Source of the DNA: DATILL01 sp035476575
Lineage (GTDB): Bacteria; Actinomycetota; Actinomycetes; Mycobacteriales; JACQDL01
DNA length: 64,000 bases
Reading direction: 5' to 3'
NCBI GenBank assembly: GCA_035476575.1
Contig: DATILL010000150.1
Span: 1 to 64,000 of the forward strand
Shown here piece by piece: positions 48,889-56,098 of this stretch (positions are counted from its first letter, which is position 1; each line of letters starts with the position of its first letter). Position numbers and translations under genes: made by a program. Under the pieces are notes generated by a model. It worked only from the letters and a program-made list of their open reading frames with translations, was not told the DNA's origin and ran no database searches.

Positions 48889-49133
48889 ACGACCTTGCCG
48901 CACCCACCGCCGCACCCACCGTAGGAAGCCAGCCGATGAACGACCGCACCGTCAGGAGCACTCCGATGTATCAGATCATGTACGAAGAGCTCGCCCGGTC
49001 TCGAATGTCCGAAGCGCAGGAGGAGGCGGAGACTTATCGCCGCAGCCGGCGTCTCATCGCGGCCCGGCGCTGGCAGCGCAAGGCCGCGCAGGCCGCGCGG
49101 CGCGCTCGTCAGGCGCAGAACGCGATCTGGTAA
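48885..49133 (+). CDS. Small basic coiled-coil protein coupled to whiB7
   Basis: The 82-residue ORF starts with the ATG that overlaps the whiB7 stop (ATGA). The first 30 residues are Thr/Pro/Ala-rich. The rest is a charged helix (YEELARSRMSEAQEEAETYR then RSRRLIAARRWQRKAAQAAR) that could bind nucleic acid or ribosomes. No family is recognised. Tight coupling suggests a role in the WhiB7 response. Confidence 0.62.
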   Translation: MNDLAAPTAAPTVGSQPMNDRTVRSTPMYQIMYEELARSRMSEAQEEAETYRRSRRLIAARRWQRKAAQAARRARQAQNAIW

Positions 49134-49173
49134 CACCCGCTGAGTCCAGTTCATGGTCTCGGCTTGAACATCC

Positions 49174-49213
49174 GGCCGCCGCCCCGGCGCGTTACTGCGC
49201 CGGGGCGGCGGCC
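49174..49213. terminator. Bidirectional terminator hairpin
   Basis: GGCCGCCGCCCCGGCGC at 49174-49190 pairs perfectly with GCGCCGGGGCGGCGGCC at 49197-49213 around GTTACT. It lies between the convergent whiB7 operon and the ABC1 kinase gene. Confidence 0.8.
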
Positions 49214-49269
49214 GTCCCACCCCGTCCCAGCGGTTAGGGCGCCCGGGTGGTGAGTGCACTGGTCGCGGG

Positions 49270-50580
49270 TCAGTCCGCGAACCCCGGCTGCCAGCGCTCG
49301 ACGATCGCCCGGTACGGCGCCTCGGCGTTCAACTGGCAGAGCACGCCGATCGAGCCGATCGTGACCCGGGGGATCAGCAGGTACGACGGCGGCAGGGTGA
49401 GCTGCCGCCCGACCTGGCCGGTCTCCGAGCGCAGGTCGGTGACCCGGGACGCCTCCCGACGCATCCACTCCCGGCTGAACCGGAACCGCGCCACGCGCAA
49501 CGGGTCCAGCATCGGCCGGAAGTAGTCGAGCACGCGCTCGGCGTCGAGGTTGATCGTGGGCCGGACGAACCCCTCCCGGCGCAGCCCGGCCAGCGCCGCG
49601 TCCGCGTCGCCGTCCAGCGCCAGCCGGGTGATCCGGCCGATCGGCGCCGGCAGGCCGTCCGGCAGCCGGGCCACGGCACCGAAGTCGATCACGCCGAGCC
49701 GGCCGTCCGGCAGCAGCCGGAAGTTGCCCGGATGCGGGTCGGCGTGCAGCAGCCCGGCCCGGGCAGGGGCGGAGAAGTGCAACGTGGACAGCAGGTAGCC
49801 AGCCCGGTCGCGCTGCTCCGGCGTGCCCTCGGCGATGATCGACGACATCGCCGTACCGTCGATCCACTCGGTGACCAGCACCTTCGGTGCGCTCGCGACC
49901 ACCCGTGGCGCGATGATCTCCGCATCGTCGGCGTACGCCGCGCTGAAGGCCCGCTGCGCGTCGGCCTCCAGCCGGTAGTCGAGCTCCTCGATCACCCGCG
50001 ACCTCAGCTCGGCGAGCAGCGGCTTGACATCCAGGCCCGGGCTGAGCACCGCGAACATTCGCGCGAACCGGGCCAACTGGCTCAGGTCGGCGAGCAGCGC
50101 CGGACCCGCGCCCGGGTACTGCACCTTGACCGCGACCCGCCGGCCGTCGTGCCAGGTCGCCTGGTGCACCTGCCCGATGCTGGCCGCGGCCGCGGGCTTG
50201 TCGGCGAACTCCGCGAACCGCCGACGCCACGCCGTGCCCAACTGCTCGTCCAGCACCTGGTGCACCGTCCGCGCCGGCAGCGGCGGTGCGGCCTCCTGCA
50301 GCTTGGTGAGCGCCTCCCGGTAGGGAGCCGCCACATCCTCCGGGAGCGCGGCCTCGAACACGCTCAGCGCCTGGCCGAACTTCATCGCGCCGCCTTTGAG
50401 CTGCCCGAGCACGGCGAAGAGCTGGTCGGCGGTCCGTTGCTGCAGCTCGAGCTGGACGGCCTCGGCGGACTGGCCAGCCAGCCGCTTGCCGAAGCCGACC
50501 GTGGCCCTCCCGGCGACCCCCAACGGCAGCGAGGCGAGCTTCGCCGTCCGGGTCATGGCGCGGCGCGGAATATCGGACAC
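49270..50580 (-). CDS. ABC1/AarF-family atypical kinase
   Basis: This 436-residue protein has the ABC1 signature: LKGGAMKFGQALSVFE (the KxGQ segment), AAASIGQVHQATW, VAVKVQYPG with the ATP-binding Lys, LLHADPHPGNFRLL and GVIDFGAV. Related proteins regulate isoprenoid lipid metabolism (UbiB, Coq8). Actinomycetes use menaquinone, so the client here is unclear. Its place next to whiB7 matches Rv3197, which has been linked to macrolide resistance. It starts with GTG. Confidence 0.9.
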   Translation of the reverse strand: MSDIPRRAMTRTAKLASLPLGVAGRATVGFGKRLAGQSAEAVQLELQQRTADQLFAVLGQLKGGAMKFGQALSVFEAALPEDVAAPYREALTKLQEAAPPLPARTVHQVLDEQLGTAWRRRFAEFADKPAAAASIGQVHQATWHDGRRVAVKVQYPGAGPALLADLSQLARFARMFAVLSPGLDVKPLLAELRSRVIEELDYRLEADAQRAFSAAYADDAEIIAPRVVASAPKVLVTEWIDGTAMSSIIAEGTPEQRDRAGYLLSTLHFSAPARAGLLHADPHPGNFRLLPDGRLGVIDFGAVARLPDGLPAPIGRITRLALDGDADAALAGLRREGFVRPTINLDAERVLDYFRPMLDPLRVARFRFSREWMRREASRVTDLRSETGQVGRQLTLPPSYLLIPRVTIGSIGVLCQLNAEAPYRAIVERWQPGFAD

Positions 50581-50649
50581 TGCGCCATTGTCCCTCGCCC
50601 AGCCCGGTCCGCACAGCTCGCTGCCCGGTTGGGCGACCTACGTGCCCAC

Positions 50650-51786
50650 TCATCCGGCCCGCCGGTCGGTGCCGGGCAGGCCCGCGCCCGTTCGGCCAGC
50701 CTGCCCGCCCGGGCGCTGGCGAGCGGCGTTGGGCCGGCCGGCGCCACAGTCGCAGTGCGGGTGGGCTGGCCAGGTGCGCCGCCGGACCCGCCAGTCGGGC
50801 AGCCGTAGCTCCAGCGTGCCGTGCAACGTGGCCGGCTCGCCGCCGTCCAGCAGGGTCAGCGCCTGGAGGACGGCCAGCGACGCGGCGAAGATCGCCAGCG
50901 TCACGTCACACGGCTCGGTCTGCCGGCGCCGCCGGATGGAGAGCTGGGCGGCCAGCACCGGCCAGGCCGGGTCGCGGTCGCGGCGCTGCAGGTCCGCACA
51001 GGTCAGGCAGCTCGACAGGCCGGGCAGCACGAGCGGCCCGACCACAGCCGTCGACTCCCGGATCGACACCGGCAGGTGCGGCGCGCCGATCCGGTGCAGC
51101 CCGGCCCGGACCTGGGGCTCGACCGGGTCCATCCCGGTCAGCACCACCAGGTCGGGCACCTCGCGCGGCCGGATCGGCCCCACCTCGGTCTCCGGCGCGG
51201 CCCGGCGGACCGCGGCCATCGCCGCGGCCAGCCGGGGCGTGAAGGCGTCGGACGGCGCCAGCCCGCCCGGCGCGGCGTCGCACGGCCGGGCCATCTCCCG
51301 GTCGATCACCCGGACCCGTCCGACCCCGGCGGCACCGAGCAACGTCGCCACCGGCGCACCGAGCCGCCCGGCGCCGTGCACCGCCACGGTTGCGTCCCGG
51401 CGCCGCAGCAGCGTGCTGATCGGCGCGCGGGCCGGGCTGGCCAGGGACAGCCCGGCCCGGTCCGGCTCCAGCCGCTCGGCGGTGTCCGGCCGGCCCAGCG
51501 CGGTCAGCCCGACCGGCTCGCCGTCCACCACCAGGCCGCACTGCCGCAGCCCGCGGACCAGCCTGGTGACCGTCTCCCGGTCAGCCCCGATCGCGGCGGC
51601 GTCGGCCAGCACCTCCGCCTCCGACCGGCTGCCGTCCAGCCCGACCAGCACCCGGGCGGTGGTCTGGTCGATGCCGTCGACGACGATCCCGCGGGCCGCG
51701 TCGAGGCCGAGCTGGAGCGTCCGCTGGTCCCGCCAGAGCGGACGCAGGCCGGTGAGCAGTTGCGGACACGGTTCGGACACGGGCAC
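50650..51786 (-). CDS. ThiF/E1-like protein (leader-binding type)
   Basis: This 378-residue protein has a winged-helix-like N-terminal part (20-85; IDQTTARVLVGLDGSRSEAE) and an E1/ThiF Rossmann domain with VAVHGAGRLGAPVATLLGAA. Zinc-type Cys pairs lie at SCLTCADLQ and HCDCGA. This arrangement resembles TOMM cyclodehydratase partner or leader-binding proteins. Catalytic Arg/Cys residues of E1 enzymes are not obvious. No peptide precursor or YcaO gene is nearby. By position it corresponds to Rv3196, a conserved protein of unknown role. Confidence 0.72.
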   Translation of the reverse strand: MPVSEPCPQLLTGLRPLWRDQRTLQLGLDAARGIVVDGIDQTTARVLVGLDGSRSEAEVLADAAAIGADRETVTRLVRGLRQCGLVVDGEPVGLTALGRPDTAERLEPDRAGLSLASPARAPISTLLRRRDATVAVHGAGRLGAPVATLLGAAGVGRVRVIDREMARPCDAAPGGLAPSDAFTPRLAAAMAAVRRAAPETEVGPIRPREVPDLVVLTGMDPVEPQVRAGLHRIGAPHLPVSIRESTAVVGPLVLPGLSSCLTCADLQRRDRDPAWPVLAAQLSIRRRRQTEPCDVTLAIFAASLAVLQALTLLDGGEPATLHGTLELRLPDWRVRRRTWPAHPHCDCGAGRPNAARQRPGGQAGRTGAGLPGTDRRAG

Positions 51787-51851
51787 CTCGCCTTGCCGTA
51801 CGGAATGTGGTTGCCGGCAGCCTGGCAGGTTGAGCCGACTGGCCGCTGCCG

Positions 51852-51879
51852 TTGTCCACAGGCTGGCGGGTTGTCCACA
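51852..51879 (+). promoter_or_regulatory. Two DnaA-box-like sites
   Basis: TTGTCCACA occurs at 51852-51860 and 51871-51879 in the same direction, 19 bases apart. This is the form preferred by actinobacterial DnaA. They lie between the ThiF-like gene and the zinc-ribbon gene; the rest of 51787-52004 holds no gene. Confidence 0.6.
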
Positions 51880-52004
51880 GGCGATGAGCGCGCCTTGCCT
51901 TCGCGGGGTTGGATCCGCTATCCGGCAGGCATGCCCAAGGGCGGCCCCGACCCTCTCGGGACCGCCCTTGCGCGGTCGTGCGTGCGGCGGACCTCAGGCG
52001 ACGT

Positions 52005-52157
52005 TCAAGCCTTGCCGAGGATCCTGTTCATCTTGGTGCCACACACCGGACACGAGCCCTTGGCCATGCGGCGCCCGGAGTCGCTGGTGAAGACCTCGCC
52101 CTCGAAGTCGCGCTTCTCCTTGCACTTCACGCAGTAGCCGTTGTAGGTCTCGGCCAC
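52005..52157 (-). CDS. DUF5679 zinc-ribbon microprotein
   Basis: The 50-residue protein has two CxxC knuckles (YCVKCKEKRDFEG and GSCPVCGTKMNRI), matching DUF5679, a small actinobacterial zinc ribbon of unknown role. The GTG at 52157 has an AGGAGG site, whereas the longer frame to 52271 has none. It is divergent from the enoyl-CoA hydratase gene. Confidence 0.85.
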   Translation of the reverse strand: MAETYNGYCVKCKEKRDFEGEVFTSDSGRRMAKGSCPVCGTKMNRILGKA

Positions 52158-52343
52158 GTCGCCTCCTAGCTTCTTCCATCGTGTCCCGCGCCGCGTTCCG
52201 GCAGCCGGGACGGTCCGGCACACGGTACTCGCCCGTTCCAGGCGGGCCTGCGTAACCCGGCGCGGACGCACCCAGGCCTACCAGGGCGTGCTCAGGGCGG
52301 GACCGGCCCGCTCGATGTCGGGATCGGCGGTAGCCTCCGCGAC

Positions 52344-53129
52344 ATGCGGCCGCTGCTGATCGACCGGCATGACGACGGCGTTGTCGTGCTCACCCTTAAC
52401 CTGCCGGACCGGCGCAACGCGATGACCGCGGACCTCACCGCGGCCTGGGCCGAGACTGTGCCGGCGCTGGCGGCCGACCGCTCGGTCCGCTGCGTGCTGC
52501 TCACCGCGGCGGGTACGGCGTTCTGCGCCGGCGGCGACCTGTCCTGGCTGGAGCGGGGGGACACCCGGTCCGTCGACGACCTGCGCGCCCGGATGCTGCC
52601 CTTCTACCGCACCTGGCTGGCCATTCGGGAGGTGGAGGCGCCGACCATCGCGGTCGTCCAGGGGCCCGCGGTGGGCGCCGGGCTGGCCCTCGCGCTCGCC
52701 TGCGACCTGCGCTACGCCGCGCCGGACGCCGCGCTGTCGATGCCGTTCACCGCGCTCGGCATCCACCCGGGCATGGCGAGCACCTGGCTGCTGCCTGAGG
52801 TGGCGGGGTTGCCGGTGGCCCGCGAGCTGCTGCTGACCGGGCGGGTGGTCACCGGTGCCGAGGCGGTCGGCCTGGGCCTGGTCAACCGGGTCTTCCCGGC
52901 CGGCACGCTGGCCGCCGAGGCGCTGGCGATCGCCCGCCAGGTCGCGTCCCGGGCGCCGGTGCCGACCCGGCTGACCAAGGTGGCGCTGGCCGGCGGTGGA
53001 CCCGCGACGTTCGAGGCGGCGCTGGCGTGGGAGGCGGTCGCCCAGCCGGTGACGCTGGCCGGTGCGGACCTGGCCGAGGGGCTGCGGGCGGCCCGCGAAC
53101 GCCGGCCGCCGCGGTTCACTGGCCGCTGA
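52344..53129 (+). CDS. Enoyl-CoA hydratase/isomerase family protein
   Basis: This 261-residue crotonase fold shows LNLPDRRNAMTADL, the oxyanion loop AFCAGGDLSWL, and IAVVQGPAVGAGLALALACD. The catalytic Glu pair of true hydratases is not clear: the second region reads FTALGIHPGMAST. It may act as an isomerase or another crotonase. No other fatty-acid gene is near. It starts with ATG at 52344. Confidence 0.87.
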   Translation: MRPLLIDRHDDGVVVLTLNLPDRRNAMTADLTAAWAETVPALAADRSVRCVLLTAAGTAFCAGGDLSWLERGDTRSVDDLRARMLPFYRTWLAIREVEAPTIAVVQGPAVGAGLALALACDLRYAAPDAALSMPFTALGIHPGMASTWLLPEVAGLPVARELLLTGRVVTGAEAVGLGLVNRVFPAGTLAAEALAIARQVASRAPVPTRLTKVALAGGGPATFEAALAWEAVAQPVTLAGADLAEGLRAARERRPPRFTGR

Positions 53130-53193
53130 CCGGGCAGCACGCCGTCCTGGTGAGAACCGTGGCGAGCTGGGTTCAGAACCCTATGGAGCCCGG

Positions 53194-53274
53194 ACGCACG
53201 TAGCCCCCGAACCATTGGGCACGCCGCCCGCCTTCCCCTAACGAACGGTGCGCCCGCAGCTTCGGGGGCTGCGT
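53194..53274. ncRNA. Candidate structured RNA element
   Basis: AGCCCCCGAA at 53202-53211 pairs perfectly with TTCGGGGGCT at 53261-53270. Outside it ACGC (53194-53197) pairs with GCGT (53271-53274), leaving a small bulge. Inside it GGGCAC (53217-53222) can pair with GTGCGCCC (53248-53255). A closed, branched structure of 81 bases is possible. The strand is unknown and there is no coding frame. It may be a small RNA, a leader element or a terminator for the hydratase gene. Confidence 0.42.
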
Positions 53275-53317
53275 CGCCTCAGACGGTATGGCGACCGGCA
53301 GGCCGGGTCAACGTTGG

Positions 53318-53471
53318 TTGCCCACAGGCTGTGGATAACCCTGTGGACCAGGGTGTTGACGAGCCGGTGTGTCGCTGTGGACAGCCCAGAGACGGCCTGT
53401 GGACGCCCAGTGTTCACCGTAGTAGTCCACCCGGGTGACGTGCGCGAATGTTGTGCACCGGGTGTGGACAG
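53318..53471. promoter_or_regulatory. Cluster of DnaA-box-like sites
   Basis: Six sites lie in 154 bases: TTGCCCACA (53318-53326), TGTGGATAA (53330-53338, a perfect TTATCCACA on the minus strand), TGTGGACCA (53342-53350), TGTGGACAG (53376-53384), TGTGGACGC (53398-53406) and TGTGGACAG (53463-53471). The last is followed by an A-rich run (GAAAAAATT). The region 53275-53505 has no gene. Such clusters bind DnaA at origins, titration sites or regulated promoters. Confidence 0.62.
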
Positions 53472-53505
53472 AAAAAATTGGCGGATTCTCGGCTAGCGTG
53501 CCCTC

Positions 53506-54060
53506 GTGGGCATCATGCCTCCGGACGACCCGGTCGAGGTTCGTCGCAGCTCGCGGCGGCGCCGGACCGTGTCAGCGTATCGGGACGGTGACCGTGTTGT
53601 CGTGCTTATCCCGGCCCGGTTCAGCAAGGCCGAGGAGCGTCGCTGGGTCGCCGAGATGGTGGCCCGGCTCAAGGCCAGGGACGCCCGGCGCAGCAACGGC
53701 CCGCGGGCCAGCGACATCGCCCTGCTCGGCCGGGCGCGCCAGCTCTCTGGGCAGTACCTCGGCGGCCGGGCGGATCCTGACAGCGTCCGCTGGGTCGGCA
53801 ACATGAGCACCCGGTGGGGGTCGTGTACGCCGATGGACCGCACCATCCGGGTGTCCAGCCGGCTGCGCGACATGCCGGGCTGGGTGCTCGACTACGTGCT
53901 GGTGCACGAGCTCGCGCACCTGCAGGTGCCCGGCCACGGCCCGGACTTCTGGGAGCTGGTCGGGCGCTATCCGCGCACCGAGCGGGCCCGTGGCTACCTG
54001 GAGGGGGTGGCTGCCGCCGCCCAGCTTGACCTCACCGAGGACGACGTGATCGAGGCGTGA
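53506..54060 (+). CDS. YgjP/WssP-like M48-type metallopeptidase
   Basis: This 184-residue protein has VEVRRSSRRRRTVSAYRDGD at the start, NMSTRWGSCTPMDRTIRVSS and the zinc motif LVHELAHLQVPGHGPDFWEL. WGSC and HELxH are the marks of the DUF45/YgjP group. The GTG start lies just downstream of the DnaA-box cluster, so DnaA might affect its expression. The substrate is unknown. Its stop overlaps the next start. Confidence 0.88.
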   Translation: MGIMPPDDPVEVRRSSRRRRTVSAYRDGDRVVVLIPARFSKAEERRWVAEMVARLKARDARRSNGPRASDIALLGRARQLSGQYLGGRADPDSVRWVGNMSTRWGSCTPMDRTIRVSSRLRDMPGWVLDYVLVHELAHLQVPGHGPDFWELVGRYPRTERARGYLEGVAAAAQLDLTEDDVIEA

Positions 54061-54659
54061 GGGCCGCCGTACTGCTGCTGACGGGGGCGCCTGGGCACCC
54101 GGCCTGTCCGCCGGGCGTGGACCAGGTCCGGTTCGGCCGCGCGCTGGCTGAGGACGTCGTCGACCTGCTGGCCACACTGTCCGATGTGGATACCCTGATC
54201 GCGGCGACGCCGTCCCGGCTGGACGACGTGGCAGCCATCCGCTGGCCGGGCACGGTGGTGCTGCGGCTGTCCGAGGTGGATGGTGTGGTGTCGCTGCTCG
54301 GCCGGATCGCGGGCTACGACGAGGCCGCGGTCTTCGCGCCGGACGTACCGGACCTGCCCGCGCTGCTAGCGGCCAAGCCGTTCAGCGGACTGTCGACAGC
54401 GGAGGTCGCGGTGCTGCCGGCCAGCACCGGCGGTCTGGTGGCGCTGGCCAGCCGGCTGCCGGTGCCGGGCTGGCTGCCGTCCACCGTGGACCTCGACGAC
54501 CCGGCCGCGCTGGATCGGTTACGGGCTGCCGCCCCCAGGCCGGACGACGTGGTGGTCGCGCCGGCCTGGCCCCGGCTGCGCACCCCGACCGACCTGGTCC
54601 GGCTGGATCCGGCGCTGGAGGGCTGGGAGGCCACCCGCGCCCTGGTGTCCGACAGCTAG
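54057..54659 (+). CDS. Conserved hypothetical, possibly nucleotidyltransferase-like
   Basis: This 200-residue protein overlaps the metallopeptidase gene by four bases (GTGA). It has alternating beta and alpha segments from MRAAVLLLTGAPGHP, AATPSRLDDVAAIRWPGTVV to VVVAPAWPRLRTPTDLVRLD. This faintly recalls small glycosyl/nucleotidyl-transferase folds (DUF2064/CofC-like). Signature residues of those families are not clear, so no function is assigned. Confidence 0.7.
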   Translation: MRAAVLLLTGAPGHPACPPGVDQVRFGRALAEDVVDLLATLSDVDTLIAATPSRLDDVAAIRWPGTVVLRLSEVDGVVSLLGRIAGYDEAAVFAPDVPDLPALLAAKPFSGLSTAEVAVLPASTGGLVALASRLPVPGWLPSTVDLDDPAALDRLRAAAPRPDDVVVAPAWPRLRTPTDLVRLDPALEGWEATRALVSDS

Positions 54660-54800
54660 CCCCCAGTGGTCACCACTACGCCGTGTGGTGACCACTGGGG
54701 GTCTCCGGACACCGTGTGGTCACCTCTGCGCCGTGTGGTGACCTCTTGGGGTCTGGCGGCAACGAGAGGTCACCACAACGCCGAGAGGTGACCACACGGG
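54660..54800. repeat. Dispersed palindromic repeat, locus 3 (three copies)
   Basis: The first copy, 54660-54701, is a perfect 17-bp inverted repeat: CCCCCAGTGGTCACCAC, loop TACGCCGT, then GTGGTGACCACTGGGGG. The second (54717-54752) and third (54766-54800) copies are of the family seen at 32.2 and 39.4 kb, with CGCCGTG or CGCCGAG loops. It lies between convergent genes and the first copy may also terminate transcription. Confidence 0.82.
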
Positions 54801-54815
54801 GAGTGGATAGGGCGG

Positions 54816-56036
54816 TCAGGGCTCCAGCAGGGGGAAGTCACCGGGCCCGGCCTCGGTCCGCTCGGCGAAGCCGTCCGGGTCGTCCAGGTCGTCGGCGGCG
54901 GGCAGCAGGTCCGGGTGCGCCCATACGGCGTCCCGGCCATCGACGCCACGGCGGTCGGCCAGCACCTGCCACAGCCGGGCCGCGTCGCGCAGCCGGCGCG
55001 GCCGCAGCTCCAGCCCGACCAGGGTGGCGAAGGTCTGCTCGGCCGGGCCGCCGCTGGCCCGGCGGCGGCGCAGCGTCTCGCGCAGCGCGTCCGCGCCGGG
55101 CAGCCGGGCCTCGGCGGCCTGCGCCACCACCGCGTCCACCCAGCCCTCGACCAGCGCCAGCAGCGTCTCCAGCCGGGCCAGCGCGGCCTGCTGCTCCGGC
55201 GTGGCCTGCGGCTCGAACAGCCCGCCCTGCAGCGCGTTCTGCAGGCTCTCCGGGTTGGTGGGGTCCAGCTCGGCCATGACCTGCTCGATGGCCGAGGTGT
55301 CCACGCTGATGCCACGGGCGTAGGCGTCCACCGTGTCCAGCAGCCGCTGCCGCAGCCACGGCACATGCCCGAACAGCCGCTGGTGGGCCGCCTCGCGCAG
55401 CGCCAGGTAGAGCCGCACCTCCTCGGCCGGCAGCTCCAGCCCGCCGCCGAACACGGCGATGTTCTCCGGGACCAGCGCGGCCACCCCGGCTGGGCCGAGC
55501 GGCAGGCCGATGTCGGTGCCGGACAGCACCTCGGTCGCCAGCTCGGCCAGGGCCTGGCCGACCTGGGCGCCGAACATCAGCCCGCCGACCGAGTTGAGCA
55601 TGCCGATGAGCTGCCCGGCCTGCGCCTTGGCCTCCTCCGGCAGCGCCGTGCCCATCGCGCCGACCACCCGGGCGGCCACAGGGTCGCACAACGCCGGCCA
55701 CACAGCGAGGGTCTTGTCGACCCATTCCACCCGGGTCCACGCCTCGGTCGCGGTCACCCCGGACGGCAGCGTGGTCGCTTCGTTCAGCCAGAGGTCGGCG
55801 AGCGCGACTGCCTCGATCGCCTGCTGCCGGTCCGCCGCGTCGGTCGGCCGGTGCTGGCTGGCCAGGTGCGAGGTGGCTAACTGCCGCGCCAGGTCCCAGT
55901 TGACCGGGCCGCCCTGCCAGGACATCAGCTTCTGTAGCTCGGCGAAGAGCGGGAACATGCCGAGCGGGTTGTCCCCGCCGCCGCGTTCCTCAGGGTTTCG
56001 GTCGGGTGAGCCGAACCCGAACGGTACGTCGCTCAT
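54816..56036 (-). CDS. DUF2342 zinc-dependent metalloprotease
   Basis: This 406-residue protein belongs to the DUF2342/F420-associated-type family. EEVRLYLALREAAHQRLFGH then VPWLRQRL holds the conserved REAAHQRLF segment with metal-binding His. MFPLFAELQKLMSWQGGPVN opens the protein. VGWVDAVV-type sequence (GWVDAVVAQAAEARLPGAD) and RRRRASGGPAEQTFATLVGL are further conserved blocks. Position matches Rv3195. The role is unknown. The ATG is at 56036. Confidence 0.86.
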   Translation of the reverse strand: MSDVPFGFGSPDRNPEERGGGDNPLGMFPLFAELQKLMSWQGGPVNWDLARQLATSHLASQHRPTDAADRQQAIEAVALADLWLNEATTLPSGVTATEAWTRVEWVDKTLAVWPALCDPVAARVVGAMGTALPEEAKAQAGQLIGMLNSVGGLMFGAQVGQALAELATEVLSGTDIGLPLGPAGVAALVPENIAVFGGGLELPAEEVRLYLALREAAHQRLFGHVPWLRQRLLDTVDAYARGISVDTSAIEQVMAELDPTNPESLQNALQGGLFEPQATPEQQAALARLETLLALVEGWVDAVVAQAAEARLPGADALRETLRRRRASGGPAEQTFATLVGLELRPRRLRDAARLWQVLADRRGVDGRDAVWAHPDLLPAADDLDDPDGFAERTEAGPGDFPLLEP

Positions 56037-56098
56037 GTCAGCCGCCCGTGCGATGTCATGCTGTCCACGGTAGTCCTGACGAGTAAAGGGGGCCGGCC

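Noticed and set aside
51852..53471. Calling the DnaA-box region the chromosomal origin
   Set aside because: No dnaA, dnaN, recF, gyrB or rpmH is nearby, and the flanking genes belong to a block that in mycobacteria lies far from oriC.
54057..54659. Naming the 200-residue protein CofC or a DUF2064 glycosyltransferase
   Set aside because: Only the general alternating fold fits; the metal- and nucleotide-binding signatures were not found.
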